DNA of 64,000 nucleotides from Pseudomonas chlororaphis (GCF_003731765.1 NZ_MOAL01000008.1:744001-808000), one strand, 5' to 3'; positions 8,460 to 16,890 are shown, counted from the first letter of the stretch. Numbers and translations: made by a program. Notes: generated by a model not told the origin, from the letters alone.

Positions 8460-9194
8460 TCAGAATTCATAACGGACCCCTACGCGATAACGGACCTGAC
8501 GCTCGTTGGTTTCTTCATCGACCTCCACATCGGCCACCTCCAGGTAGGGGGTGAAATGCGGTGTGGCCTTGAACTCGAGCAGGGCCTTGTTGTTGTAGTT
8601 GCGCTTCTTGTTATCGAACAGCAACTCGTTGCTGTAGACCTCCTTGTGCGCCACGCCGACGCTGAAACGTTCGAACTTGTACTTGGCCCCCAATTGCCAG
8701 GAGTCGTCGTTCTTGTTGCGTTTGCCCTGTTCGTCGTAGGTGGTGACCTTGTGGTAATAGCCGGGACTCACAGACAGGCGATCGGTCAACTCGTAGGGAA
8801 ACTTCACCGCCGTCTTGTAGGACTTTTTGTCCTCTCCCTTGCTGAAGGTGAACTTGGGTTTGATCTTCAGGGTCTTGGTCAGCTTGTGGGAGTACTTGAG
8901 CTTGGCCTTGAGCGCGTCCTTGGTCAGCCGCGAGTAAGCCTTGCCCGGCTGGCCGTCGTGGGTTTCGGCGGTCTCGGTGACCGCCTCGAACGCCACGCCG
9001 AAACCATGGGGCAGGTCTTCGATGATCATGAACTTGTCTTTGTGTTCACGATCCTTGTCGACGTACTGATGCTGGTAATCCAACTCCAGCGCACCGGCGC
9101 CGGCACTGGACAAGGCTGCGAGCAATGCCACCAGGCCGGTGGCACGTGAGGCGGGCAAGGTGAAGCGGCTCATGGGGTGCAGGTTGAGGTTCAT
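8460..9194 (-). CDS. KdgM-family outer-membrane channel
   Basis: This 244-residue protein has an N-terminal signal peptide (hydrophobic 'TGLVALLAALSSAGAGA' ending near 36) and then an alternating, aromatic-rich beta-barrel pattern ending in the outer-membrane signature '...VRYRVGVRYEF', with terminal Phe. Its charge-rich strands and size match the oligogalacturonate-specific porin (KdgM/NanC) family, small 12-stranded channels for acidic oligosaccharides. Beside two phosphatases and a phosphate-ester transporter, it probably admits an anionic substrate such as a phosphorylated sugar or polyol. The GTG at 9224 was rejected in favour of the ATG at 9194, though the Shine-Dalgarno sequence is weak. 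Confidence 0.78.
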   Translation of the reverse strand: MNLNLHPMSRFTLPASRATGLVALLAALSSAGAGALELDYQHQYVDKDREHKDKFMIIEDLPHGFGVAFEAVTETAETHDGQPGKAYSRLTKDALKAKLKYSHKLTKTLKIKPKFTFSKGEDKKSYKTAVKFPYELTDRLSVSPGYYHKVTTYDEQGKRNKNDDSWQLGAKYKFERFSVGVAHKEVYSNELLFDNKKRNYNNKALLEFKATPHFTPYLEVADVEVDEETNERQVRYRVGVRYEF

Positions 9195-9279
9195 TATTAT
9201 TGTTCTCAGTGGTTTTTTCGGCACAAGCGACCCCGTCCCCCGACGGCCGTCGCCAGGGCGGTTTACAGCATTAGGAAAG

Positions 9280-10650
9280 TCAGGTTTCAGGCTGCAGCGC
9301 CGGCAGTGGCGGCGGCTTCGGACGGCGTCGGGCCACCCGGGACAACAGGCAGGTCATCAGCACCGAGGCGATGGCCGCCCCCACCCACAACCGGGACAGG
9401 GTGTTGAAGTCGTAGAGCTTGGCGCCGGTGGCGGACAGGGTCGTGCCGTGCTCGATGATCACCCCGGTGAGCATCTCGCCAGCCGCCGCGCCGATGTAGC
9501 TGACGATGCCGATCATGCCCAGGGCTGCCCCGGCCGCGGCCTTGCCGGCGATGTCCACCGCCATCAAGCCGCCCAGGAAACACAGCAGCGCCCCCAGGGA
9601 AGTGCCGAATACCACCATGGCCAACACGTCCAGCCAGTAATGCCCGGCCGGCCCATAGAGAAACAACGCCAGCCCCGCCGCATTCATGGCACCGAAAGCA
9701 ATCGCCAAGCCATGCCGGCGACCGGCGAAAAAGCGGTCGGAGATCAACCCGCTGAGGCCCGTGCCGGCGATCCCGCAGATGCTCGCCACGGAGATCAGGG
9801 TCGAGGCGCTGAGAGTGTCGTAGTGCTTGGCATTTTCGAGAAAGAACACGCCCCAGGAATTCACCGCATAACGGCCGACGTACATCAGGCACGACGCCAG
9901 GGCGAGCAGCCACAGGGCCGGGCTCTTGAGCAGCAGCCACTGGATGGACGCAACGCTGCTGGCGGCGGCCTGGGTGTCGATCTGCGGCTTGGAGTTGACT
10001 GGGGCAAAGCCTCGGCTTTCCGGTGAATCCGCCATGAAGAAGAACACCAGCACGATCCCCAGCAGGCCCATGGCCGTGGCCAGCCAGTAGCCGTACTGCC
10101 AGCCCCAGGTCACCACCACGGCCGCCACGGCGACGTAGGTCAGGGCCTCGCCCAGGTTGTGGGCAATCGACCAGAAACCGTAATAGGTGCCGCGCTCACG
10201 GTCGCCGTACCAACGCGCCAGGGACACCACGCACGGCCCCACGCCCATGGACTGGGCCCAGCCGTTGATGCCCCAGGCCAGGGTCAGGATCACCGCGTTG
10301 GTGGTCAGCCCCATGCAGGCGTTGACCAGGGCGCTCAGAGCCAGGCCAAGCATCATGAAGCGCCGCACATTGGCGTGGTCGGCGAGGAAGCCGTTGACCA
10401 GCTTGCCCACCGCATACGTGAAGAACAGCGCCGAGCCGATCATCCCCAACTCGCTGGGGCTGAGGATGTCCTGGGACACCAAGGCCGGCTTGACCACGTT
10501 GAAGGACAGGCGACAGACGTAGAACAGCGCGTAACTCAACGACATCGACAACAGGGTTTGCAGACGCAGGCGCCGGAAGAGCCTGGGGTCCAGTTCGGGG
10601 TCCGGCTCGCGCGCCGGGGCAGCCTTGAGCAGGCTCAGTAGAGATTTCAT
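9280..10650 (-). CDS. OPA-family (GlpT/UhpT/UhpC-like) organophosphate transporter of the MFS
   Basis: This 456-residue protein has twelve predicted membrane segments. Its N-terminal half is characteristic of the organophosphate:phosphate antiporter family: 'YALFYVCRLSFNVVKPAL' at about 40-57, 'MIGSALFFTYAVGKLVNGFLADH' at about 70-92, and 'INGWAQSMGVGPCVVSLARWY' near 128-148. GlpT, UhpT and UhpC all have such a 'W.QG/SMG.GPC' segment. The family exchanges sugar or glycerol phosphates for Pi across the inner membrane. AGGAA precedes the ATG. It lies between the IMPase-family gene and the porin gene, supporting import of a partly dephosphorylated ester. A UhpC-like sensor role is less likely without uhpAB nearby. 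Confidence 0.85.
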   Translation of the reverse strand: MKSLLSLLKAAPAREPDPELDPRLFRRLRLQTLLSMSLSYALFYVCRLSFNVVKPALVSQDILSPSELGMIGSALFFTYAVGKLVNGFLADHANVRRFMMLGLALSALVNACMGLTTNAVILTLAWGINGWAQSMGVGPCVVSLARWYGDRERGTYYGFWSIAHNLGEALTYVAVAAVVVTWGWQYGYWLATAMGLLGIVLVFFFMADSPESRGFAPVNSKPQIDTQAAASSVASIQWLLLKSPALWLLALASCLMYVGRYAVNSWGVFFLENAKHYDTLSASTLISVASICGIAGTGLSGLISDRFFAGRRHGLAIAFGAMNAAGLALFLYGPAGHYWLDVLAMVVFGTSLGALLCFLGGLMAVDIAGKAAAGAALGMIGIVSYIGAAAGEMLTGVIIEHGTTLSATGAKLYDFNTLSRLWVGAAIASVLMTCLLSRVARRRPKPPPLPALQPET

Positions 10651-10713
10651 AGCCGACAGTTCCTGTTTTTATTGTGCTGTACGTGCTTGGCCAAGCGAGG
10701 ATAAAACCTGGGG

Positions 10714-11547
10714 TCAAGTGTCCAGGGAGGCTCCGATCAAGGGCGCCACCTGGGCGTAGATCCGTGGGCTGGCCACCAGCAACGGGTTGCCCTCCGTCAG
10801 GCCGTCGTTGCGCAGAAAGTCATTGCTCACGCCGCCCGCCTCTTGCACCAGCACCAGGCCGGCCAGGCAGTCCCAACTGTTGATATGGGTTTCGTAGTAA
10901 CCGATCAGTCGGCCCGCCGCGACATAGGCCACCATCAACGCGCCCGAACCGTTGCGGATAAAGGTACCGCCCTGTTCCAACAGCTGTGTGACAAAGGGAA
11001 TGAAATGCTCTTTGCCCCGTCGATGGGAGGTGCCGACGCCCATCACGCCGTGGCGGATATCGGCGGCGCCGTGAACCTGCAAGCGTTGCTCATTGAGCCA
11101 GGCACCCTGGCCGGAGCACGCATGGAACAGTTCGTCGTGCACCGCATCGGCCACTGCGCCGAGCCAGGGCTGGCCATCCACCAGCAGGCCGATGGACACG
11201 CACCAGTTGTGCAGGCCATTGACGAAACAGCTGGTGCCGTCGATGGGGTCCACCACCCAGATGCATCGGGCATCCAGGGTCGCGCCACCGGTTTCCTCAC
11301 CGAGAAAACCATCGTCGGGAAAACGTTCGGCCAACTGCCCCTTGATGTAGGCCTCGGTGTCCTGGTCGACGATGCTCACCAGGTCCTGGGGCTCGTCGCC
11401 CTTGTGGCTGACGCTCAACGTTTCGCGCTGCCGATAAGGGCCCAGGGCCCGACGCGCGGCCTCCCGGGCCAGCACCTGGGCGCATTCGTAGCGAGCCTGC
11501 AGGGCCTCGCGGGTCAAGGGTTCAGACAACGACTGACAAAGATGCAT
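10714..11547 (-). CDS. Inositol monophosphatase-family phosphatase
   Basis: This 277-residue protein has all the metal-binding motifs of the IMPase/FBPase superfamily: 'FLGEETGG' at 81-88, 'WVVDPIDGTSCFVNG' at 97-111, and 'HINSWDCLAGLVL' in the C-terminal half. These Mg2+-dependent cytosolic enzymes dephosphorylate inositol phosphates, histidinol phosphate or other sugar phosphates. Its place as first gene after the LacI regulator, followed by an OPA transporter, suggests it hydrolyses the imported monophosphate inside the cell. AGGAA precedes the ATG. Whether the substrate is an inositol phosphate or a sugar phosphate cannot be decided here. Confidence 0.85.
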   Translation of the reverse strand: MHLCQSLSEPLTREALQARYECAQVLAREAARRALGPYRQRETLSVSHKGDEPQDLVSIVDQDTEAYIKGQLAERFPDDGFLGEETGGATLDARCIWVVDPIDGTSCFVNGLHNWCVSIGLLVDGQPWLGAVADAVHDELFHACSGQGAWLNEQRLQVHGAADIRHGVMGVGTSHRRGKEHFIPFVTQLLEQGGTFIRNGSGALMVAYVAAGRLIGYYETHINSWDCLAGLVLVQEAGGVSNDFLRNDGLTEGNPLLVASPRIYAQVAPLIGASLDT

Positions 11548-11573
11548 GGGCGGTTCCTCATCTCACGGTGCTT

Positions 11574-11602
11574 ATTTCAATTGAAATTGCACACGTGTGC
11601 AA
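11574..11602 (-). promoter_or_regulatory. Candidate promoter of the phosphate-ester operon
   Basis: On the minus strand TTGCAC (11602-11597), a 17-nt spacer and TGAAAT (11579-11574) form a plausible sigma-70 pair upstream of the IMPase-family ATG at 11547. The -35 element lies inside the palindromic operator at 11587-11602, so bound repressor would block it. The match to consensus is only moderate. Confidence 0.4.
11587..11602. promoter_or_regulatory. Perfect 16-bp palindromic operator, probably bound by the adjacent LacI-family regulator
   Basis: TTGCACACGTGTGCAA is a perfect 16-bp palindrome with a central CpG, the usual form of a LacI/GalR-family operator. It lies 40 bp upstream of the first structural gene and just downstream of the lacI-type gene. 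A second perfect palindrome (TTTCAATTGAAA, 11575-11586) directly adjoins it. Binding by this regulator is inferred. Confidence 0.7.
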
Positions 11603-11710
11603 AGCCTTTTCAAAAAAATGGCGAACGGGTCGCCATCAGCCACGCCCTCTCAGGCGCTTGCGCTCATAAAGCACGAAATATTTTTTCGTTTCAAGATAAT
11701 TTTGAACAAT

Positions 11711-12718
11711 TTATTCCGGAGTGCTGCGCCGACGTACCAGCTCCACCGGCACGCAAAAAGGCACTTGAGGCGTCTGCTCCGAACGCTGGGGCAGCACCGT
11801 AACCTCTACCGCATAACGCGCCAGCGCTTCAGGGTCCTGACGAACGGTGGTCAGTCCATAGGCCCCTTGAGCGGCTTGGGGAATATCGTCGAACCCGACC
11901 ACCGCCACCGCCTCGGGAATGCTCAGGGCCAACGAACCGCGCAGGGCATCCATCACCCCCAGGGCCAACATGTCGGTGGCACAGAACACCCCATCCGGCC
12001 GATTCTTGTCGGCAAACAACGCCAGCGCAGCCTGCTGGCCGCCGGCATAACCACCGGCCTGTTGGTAGTGCTCGATCATCGGCGTCAACCCGACCCGGGC
12101 CAGTTCTTCACGAAAGCCCAGCAGGCGCTGCCGAGAGCTGTAATTGCCCTCGCTCTGGCCGATGAACGCCAGGTGCTTCGCCCCACCTCGCAGCAGTTCC
12201 CGAGCCGCCAGGCGCCCGCCTTCGATGTGATCGCTGACCACCGCATTGGCCCCGCTGATGTGGGCGTCGCTGTTGATCATGGTCAAGGGCACCTGCCGGT
12301 TCAGGTAGCGCTCCACCTGCTCCACGGATGCCGAGGCTGAGGTCAGGATCACCCCGCGCACCTGGTAGCTGAGCAATTCCTGCAGGGAGCGTTCGAGCTG
12401 TTGCGGGTCGTTGGCGTTCATCAGCAACGGCATCAGGCCGTGCACATTCAGGTGGTGGGTCAAGGGCGCCAGTAGGCTGGCCAGGAAGGGGTTTTCAAAA
12501 CCGGCGGTGATCACCCCGACAAAGTTGCTGCTGCCCTTGTTCATGGTCCGGGCGATCAGGTTGACCTGATAACCGAGGGCCTCGGCGGACTTCATCACCT
12601 TTTCCCGGGTGCGGGCAGACACGCTGGCCCCGGGGGTGAAGGTCCTGGACACCGCCGAGCGCGAGACCCCCGCGTGCAGGGCAACGGCTTCAGCAGTGAT
12701 GATGTCCGGGTTGGCCAT
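11711..12718 (-). CDS. LacI-family transcriptional regulator of the phosphate-ester locus
   Basis: This 335-residue protein starts with a LacI-type helix-turn-helix and hinge: 'TAEAVALHAGVSRSAVSRTF' at about 8-27 and the hinge 'ALGYQVNLIARTM' at about 47-59. A periplasmic-binding-protein-like effector domain follows, with 'VGVITAGFENPFLASLL' and 'GVFCATDMLALGVMDAL'. It lies directly upstream of, and co-oriented with, the IMPase, transporter, porin and phosphatase genes. A perfect palindrome occurs in the 163-bp gap. It probably represses the locus until a substrate-derived effector binds. The effector is unknown. Confidence 0.9.
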   Translation of the reverse strand: MANPDIITAEAVALHAGVSRSAVSRTFTPGASVSARTREKVMKSAEALGYQVNLIARTMNKGSSNFVGVITAGFENPFLASLLAPLTHHLNVHGLMPLLMNANDPQQLERSLQELLSYQVRGVILTSASASVEQVERYLNRQVPLTMINSDAHISGANAVVSDHIEGGRLAARELLRGGAKHLAFIGQSEGNYSSRQRLLGFREELARVGLTPMIEHYQQAGGYAGGQQAALALFADKNRPDGVFCATDMLALGVMDALRGSLALSIPEAVAVVGFDDIPQAAQGAYGLTTVRQDPEALARYAVEVTVLPQRSEQTPQVPFCVPVELVRRRSTPE

Positions 12719-12801
12719 GACGGGAAGATTTCAGCCTGGAGAGCGGGACGCCATTCTGGCAGCGTCAAAAACCGAAGTCGACCGCTGCCCCAAGCCACTC
12801 T

Positions 12802-13254
12802 CTAGGGCAAGGTGCGCTGCATGATCAGGGTTCGTTCTTCACCCTCGACCTGCTCACCCACCACCTGGAACCCCAGGCGCCGGTAAAACCCCTCGGCCGT
12901 CAGCGAAGACGGCACCCGCAGCACCTTGACCCCGGCCTCTTGAGCCGCCGCTTGCACCGCCTCCATAAGCCGCTGGCCGATGCCGGCGCGTTGCAAAGAG
13001 GGTTCGACAAACACTGAACGCACGGCGGCGCCATCGAGGCTGGCGGTGCCGACAACCTTGCCGGCCCGGGTGGCGACGAACATGCGGCGTCGCTTCATCA
13101 GCGCAAGAATCACCTCGGCGGTGAAGCTGCGTTGCACCCGCTCGATCACGCTGGGCGGGTAGTCCTGGGCATTGCTGGTCAGCAGCGCCGCGACAATCAC
13201 CTGGCTGATCTGTGGGGCATCGTTCTCAAGGGCCAAGCGAATTTGCTCGGGCAT
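12802..13254 (-). CDS. GNAT-family N-acetyltransferase
   Basis: This 150-residue GNAT-fold protein has 'KVVGTASLDGAAVRSVFVEPSLQRAGIG' with the acetyl-CoA loop Q/R-x-x-G-x-G/A seen as 'QRAGIGQRLM'. The C-terminal motif 'EGFYRRLGF' is also present. It would acetylate an amine of unknown identity. The ATG at 13254 is chosen over the GTG at 13260 because GGGAG precedes it. It lies beside the LacI-type gene on the same strand, but about 80 bp separates them and no functional link is evident. Confidence 0.85.
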   Translation of the reverse strand: MPEQIRLALENDAPQISQVIVAALLTSNAQDYPPSVIERVQRSFTAEVILALMKRRRMFVATRAGKVVGTASLDGAAVRSVFVEPSLQRAGIGQRLMEAVQAAAQEAGVKVLRVPSSLTAEGFYRRLGFQVVGEQVEGEERTLIMQRTLP

Positions 13255-13351
13255 ACACACTCCCTGTTTTAATAGCCCAGGCCGCCCTTGCGGCAGCCCA
13301 GATTAACGACCCGGCAGTTTGCCTACCGGGCCTGATGCGAGTCTGCGCACA

Positions 13352-13708
13352 CTACAGAAACACTGCCGACAACATTCCCAGGGCCCCCAGGCAGAAGCCG
13401 ATCAGTGCGCCGCGTCCGGGCGCTTCGTGAAACAGCGCCCAGATCACCAAGGGTTCCAGCAGCAGTAACGAGGTGACCGACACCACGGTGATCAACCAGA
13501 TGTCCCCCACTGCCACATAGCCCAACCAGTAAGCCCCCAGCAGACAGAGGCCGGCGAAACACATGATCAGCACCGGCCCGGCCAGTTCGGCCCATGAGGT
13601 GTGGCCGGTGTGGGCCAGCCGTGCGGCGACCACTTCACTGTAGATGGCGCAGAACTCGCCCAGCACCATCAGCCCTACAGCAGAAACTCCGAGTAATTCT
13701 TTGGACAT
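13352..13708 (-). CDS. Small four-helix membrane protein, DMT/EmrE-like
   Basis: This 118-residue protein has four hydrophobic segments (about 5-24, 32-54, 58-78 and 92-115). It starts MSKELLGVSAVGLM and ends LGALGMLSAVFL. The size and helix layout resemble one half of a DMT/small-multidrug-resistance protein, but the Glu of EmrE's first helix is not clearly placed ('MVLGEFCAIYSEVVAA' has acidic residues there). A GAAGGGG motif lies 8 nt before the ATG. A 53-codon open frame with a very strong Shine-Dalgarno sequence overlaps its start and may couple its translation. The substrate is unknown. Confidence 0.65.
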   Translation of the reverse strand: MSKELLGVSAVGLMVLGEFCAIYSEVVAARLAHTGHTSWAELAGPVLIMCFAGLCLLGAYWLGYVAVGDIWLITVVSVTSLLLLEPLVIWALFHEAPGRGALIGFCLGALGMLSAVFL

Positions 13709-13836
13709 ATGACAAACCCCTTCGTATTGAGAGCCAGATTTTTCAGCTCCCAGGCAACGATGGCTCCGTTGATGGAACCGCCATGGCAATGCACGGGGGT
13801 GTGCGGTAACTCAGTCATGGTGAGGAACCTGAACAT
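13675..13836 (-). CDS. Small ORF (53 codons) overlapping the start of the DMT-like gene; possible coupled leader
   Basis: On the minus strand an ATG at 13836 opens a 53-residue frame (MFRFLTMTELPHTPVHCHGG..., ending ...CPKNYSEFLL). It has the best Shine-Dalgarno sequence in the neighbourhood, AAGGAG 7 nt upstream. It ends at 13675, 34 nt inside the 118-residue membrane-protein gene in another frame, so ribosomes finishing it could reinitiate there. The peptide has no recognised domain; its CHGG segment and overall composition look protein-like. It may be a conserved small protein, a translational leader or a frameshifted N-terminus. Confidence 0.4.
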   Translation of the reverse strand: MFRFLTMTELPHTPVHCHGGSINGAIVAWELKNLALNTKGFVICPKNYSEFLL

Positions 13837-14048
13837 GTCCAATCTCCTTCTCGGTGGTTAATGCTCGAATGGCAACTGCGGGCCGCTGCGTTTTGCAGGT
13901 TGGGCAGGCCGTTCTCTGTATACGGTATTTGCGCGGGCACCGGAATCACCCACGTCGGGCAAACCCCATAAAAACTCCACAGTGTGGAGAAGCCTCGCTC
14001 GATAACCTACAGGCCATCACTTCCTGCCTTCTGTCCACGGTGCCCGAC

Positions 14049-14522
14049 ATGACCCAACCTGCCCGCAAAGCCACCCACCCGGTGCACCCCATCGACTGGT
14101 TCCTCACCTACTGCGTTGGGGTGGTCCTGCTGGCCCTGGGGTTGAGCCTGATCTTCGCCCTGTGTTCCTACAACGCCAGCCACGTTTCCTTCGGCAACGC
14201 CGCCCGCGATGTGTTGACCGTGGCCTCGGTGCTGTTCGCCGTCAGCGGCGTATGCATCGGCGTACTGGCCGGCGTGCCCTCGGCCATTTTCTTCTGGGTG
14301 GCCCACACCCGGGCCCTGCACAACGTCGTGATCTACCTGGCCAGCGGCGCCATCAGCGCGTTGCCGATGATTCCAGTGGTGCTGAACCTGGTGCCGGGCC
14401 TGCCCCCCACCGATACCCCCCTACCCTGGGGCGGATACGTCCGACTGATCCTGATCTTCGCCCTGTGCGGGGCCTTTCTGGGCTGGATTTACTGGTTCCG
14501 CACCGGCCGCCATCTGCGCTGA
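14049..14522 (+). CDS. Putative four-helix integral membrane protein, unknown function
   Basis: This 157-residue protein starts MTQPARKATHPVHPIDWF. It has four strongly hydrophobic stretches near 20-42, 58-80, 90-112 and 128-148, and a C-terminal 'WIYWFRTGRHLR'. I do not recognise a family. The frame extends upstream to 13854, but that part is arginine- and cysteine-rich and not protein-like, so the ATG at 14049 is chosen. It precedes the ArnT-like gene by 163 bp on the same strand. A GC-rich hairpin near 14574-14592 lies between them. Confidence 0.6.
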   Translation: MTQPARKATHPVHPIDWFLTYCVGVVLLALGLSLIFALCSYNASHVSFGNAARDVLTVASVLFAVSGVCIGVLAGVPSAIFFWVAHTRALHNVVIYLASGAISALPMIPVVLNLVPGLPPTDTPLPWGGYVRLILIFALCGAFLGWIYWFRTGRHLR

Positions 14523-14685
14523 AGAACCGCTGGGGCAACGCCCGGCGACCAAGGGAAAAACCGAGCATGGCAAGCCCCCCGGAACATCGGGGGCGTTCAC
14601 GAATTATTAAGATTTGGCCCCGTATACTTTTCCCGCTGTCCAAAAAAACGCCAACTCTCGCCCTTGCCCTGGTAGCCCAACGCCC

Positions 14686-16152
14686 ATGTCCCGCCCCGCA
14701 CCGCTGTTGTTTCTGCTTGGCTGCCTGCTGTTTTTCTTCGCCTTGGGCAACCACCAACTGCAAGGCTCCACCGAGGCCCGGGTGGCAGGGATCGCCATGG
14801 AAATGCACCTGGACAATGACTGGGTCACGCCGCGCCTGTTCGGCCAGCCGTTCCTGGAAAAGCCGCCCCTGAGCCTGTGGCTGGATGCCGGTGCGATCCG
14901 CGCTTTTGGCGGCACGCCCTGGGCCGTGCGCCTGGCCTCGGCCTTCGCCGGGTTGTTCAGCCTGATGTTGCTGTACACAATGCTGCGCCGCTTCGGACGC
15001 CCAGTGATGATCGCCTGGGTGGCCGCTGCAATGCTGGCGACCATGGCCAGTTACTGGAGCAACGTGCGTGGCGTCGGCGAAGACGCCCTGCTCAGCCTCG
15101 GCGTGACCCTGGCCCTGCTGGCGTTCTTCCAGGCCCAGCGGGCCCTCGCCGAACAGCGGCCGGCGCCCCTGGCCTGGCTGGCGTTCGCCGCCGGCATCGC
15201 CATCGCCACCCTGAGCAAGGGTGTACTGGGGCTGGCCATGCCTGGGGTGGTGATCTTCGCCTACCTGCTGGCCGACAACTGGATCGACCGACGCTTCAAA
15301 CTAAGCCACTGGCTGCGGCCCGGACTGCTGACCCTGCTGGGGCTGGTGCCGCTGCTGATCTGGCTGGGCGTGCTCTATCAGCGCGGCGGCCTGCAGGCCC
15401 TGGCCGAAGTGCTGTGGACCAACAGCATCGGGCGCTTCGACGGCTCCTTTCAAGAGGCCGGGCACTACGAACCCTTCTACTACTACCTGGCCAAGCTGCC
15501 CCAGGCCTTCCTGCCGTGGAACATCCTGGTCTACCTGGGGGTGTGGCACTTTCGTAAAAGCCTGGTGAAGAATCGCTACCTGCTGTTTTTCAGCCTGTGG
15601 TTGCTCGCGCAATTCACCCTGCTGTGTCTGGCGTCGAGCAAACGCACGGTTTACCTGATGTGCCTGACCCCGGCGGCGGCGGTGCTGGCGGCGGAATACG
15701 CAGCCGTGCTCTATGCACGCCTCGGCCAGTGGGCAACGGACCAGGGCATCCGGGGCCAGTTGGGGCGTCATCGACGGGAGCTGGCCGTGAGCATCATGGG
15801 GCTGGTGGTCTGTGGTTACCTGGCCGCCGCGCAATGGGCGGCGCCCCGCGCCGACCGGGAGCTGTCCTTTGTCCCGGTGACCCAGCACATCCAGCGCCTG
15901 CAAGCCGCCGGGCAACCGGTCGCCCTGTACCAGGCCAACGAGCGCATCGCCGGGGCCAGCGTGTTCTACACCCAGAGCCTGCTCAAAGACCTGCAAACCC
16001 CTGCCCAACTGCAGGCCTACCTCGCCGAGTCGCCGCAGCACGTAGCCCTGATCGCCGCCGAGCAAGCGCCCCCGGCCCCGTTGCAGGTGCTGAAGAAAAT
16101 GCTCGTCGGGCGCCAGGCTTACTACTTTGTCGGCACCCTCGGCGCCCACTGA
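14686..16152 (+). CDS. ArnT-like GT-C glycosyltransferase (lipid-carrier-dependent)
   Basis: This 488-residue multi-spanning protein has the layout of the ArnT/PMT superfamily. An early periplasmic loop carries 'HLDNDWVTPRLFGQPFLEKPPLSLWL', including the acidic residue before 'W' and the conserved 'KPPL'. About ten to eleven hydrophobic helices follow, then a soluble C-terminal domain. Family members move aminoarabinose or another sugar from undecaprenyl phosphate to lipid A or other envelope acceptors. The arnBCADEF genes are not in the window. The ATG at 14686 is chosen because the 24 upstream residues are not membrane-like. Downstream are a small exported protein and, on the other strand, an Ais-like phosphatase. 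Confidence 0.8.
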   Translation: MSRPAPLLFLLGCLLFFFALGNHQLQGSTEARVAGIAMEMHLDNDWVTPRLFGQPFLEKPPLSLWLDAGAIRAFGGTPWAVRLASAFAGLFSLMLLYTMLRRFGRPVMIAWVAAAMLATMASYWSNVRGVGEDALLSLGVTLALLAFFQAQRALAEQRPAPLAWLAFAAGIAIATLSKGVLGLAMPGVVIFAYLLADNWIDRRFKLSHWLRPGLLTLLGLVPLLIWLGVLYQRGGLQALAEVLWTNSIGRFDGSFQEAGHYEPFYYYLAKLPQAFLPWNILVYLGVWHFRKSLVKNRYLLFFSLWLLAQFTLLCLASSKRTVYLMCLTPAAAVLAAEYAAVLYARLGQWATDQGIRGQLGRHRRELAVSIMGLVVCGYLAAAQWAAPRADRELSFVPVTQHIQRLQAAGQPVALYQANERIAGASVFYTQSLLKDLQTPAQLQAYLAESPQHVALIAAEQAPPAPLQVLKKMLVGRQAYYFVGTLGAH

Positions 16153-16326
16153 GCAGCCTCGAACACACGGGGCGAAAAAACGGCGGCAAAAACAACCGCC
16201 ACCGCCTACGCTGGAGATGCTTCGCCCCCCCTGTAATCCACCGGACCCGGCAGCCCCAGACACCACGGGGCGCTGCCCTTGAAACCCCGCGCCAATCCCG
16301 TTCGCGCGCGCCCATGGAGTGTTCCC

Positions 16327-16785
16327 ATGCTGCTATCTCGTACCTTACTGACCAGCCTTGTACTCTTCGCCGGCGCTGCCCAGGCCCTGGATACCCGAGA
16401 GGTGCCCAAGGCCACCTTGCAAGCCTACGGCAACACCCTGAACACCGTAGCGACCAAAAACCAATGGCAAGAACTCTGGAAAAACAGCCGGGCCCAGGGC
16501 GCTTTTCAGGGCACAGGCAACCACCCCCGTTTTACCGTGCAGCAAAGCGCCGTGCCGGACCTGGTGTACAGGACACTGAGCAGCGCGACCGAGGTCACCC
16601 CGCGCGATACAACCCGAGCCCTCTATCGCTACGACTTCGCCCGGCAGGTGGGCATCAAGGACCAACAGGTGCTCACCGCGGTCTGCCTGCTGGTGGATTG
16701 GCGCAGCTTGCCGCAGGGCAGCGCCGTCGACGATACGAGCCTCATGGGCAGCATCAGACTGCTGGAAACCCAGCCCTGTCTTTGA
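16327..16785 (+). CDS. Small exported protein of unknown function
   Basis: This 152-residue protein has a clear signal peptide: MLLSRTLLTSLVLFAGAAQA with cleavage before LDTRE. The mature part is soluble, with about two cysteines ('AVCLLVDW' and the C-terminal 'TQPCL') that could form a disulfide. I recognise no domain. It follows the ArnT-like gene by 174 bp on the same strand and converges on the Ais-like phosphatase gene. A GCCCGGG / CCCGGGC inverted repeat (16798-16831) follows the stop. A role in the envelope is plausible only from context. Confidence 0.6.
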   Translation: MLLSRTLLTSLVLFAGAAQALDTREVPKATLQAYGNTLNTVATKNQWQELWKNSRAQGAFQGTGNHPRFTVQQSAVPDLVYRTLSSATEVTPRDTTRALYRYDFARQVGIKDQQVLTAVCLLVDWRSLPQGSAVDDTSLMGSIRLLETQPCL

Positions 16786-16890
16786 GCGCCTGACGCCGCC
16801 CGGGCCTGTGCTGGTAACAGCCTCCCCGGGCACTCCGACTACCGCAGAAAAAAACAAGACAGATCCAGAGAGAACACCCGATGCCCCGAA

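Noticed and set aside
16798..16831. GCCCGGG/CCCGGGC inverted repeat as a terminator
   Set aside because: It lies between convergent genes, but the stem is only 7 bp with a 20-nt loop and no T-run on either strand.
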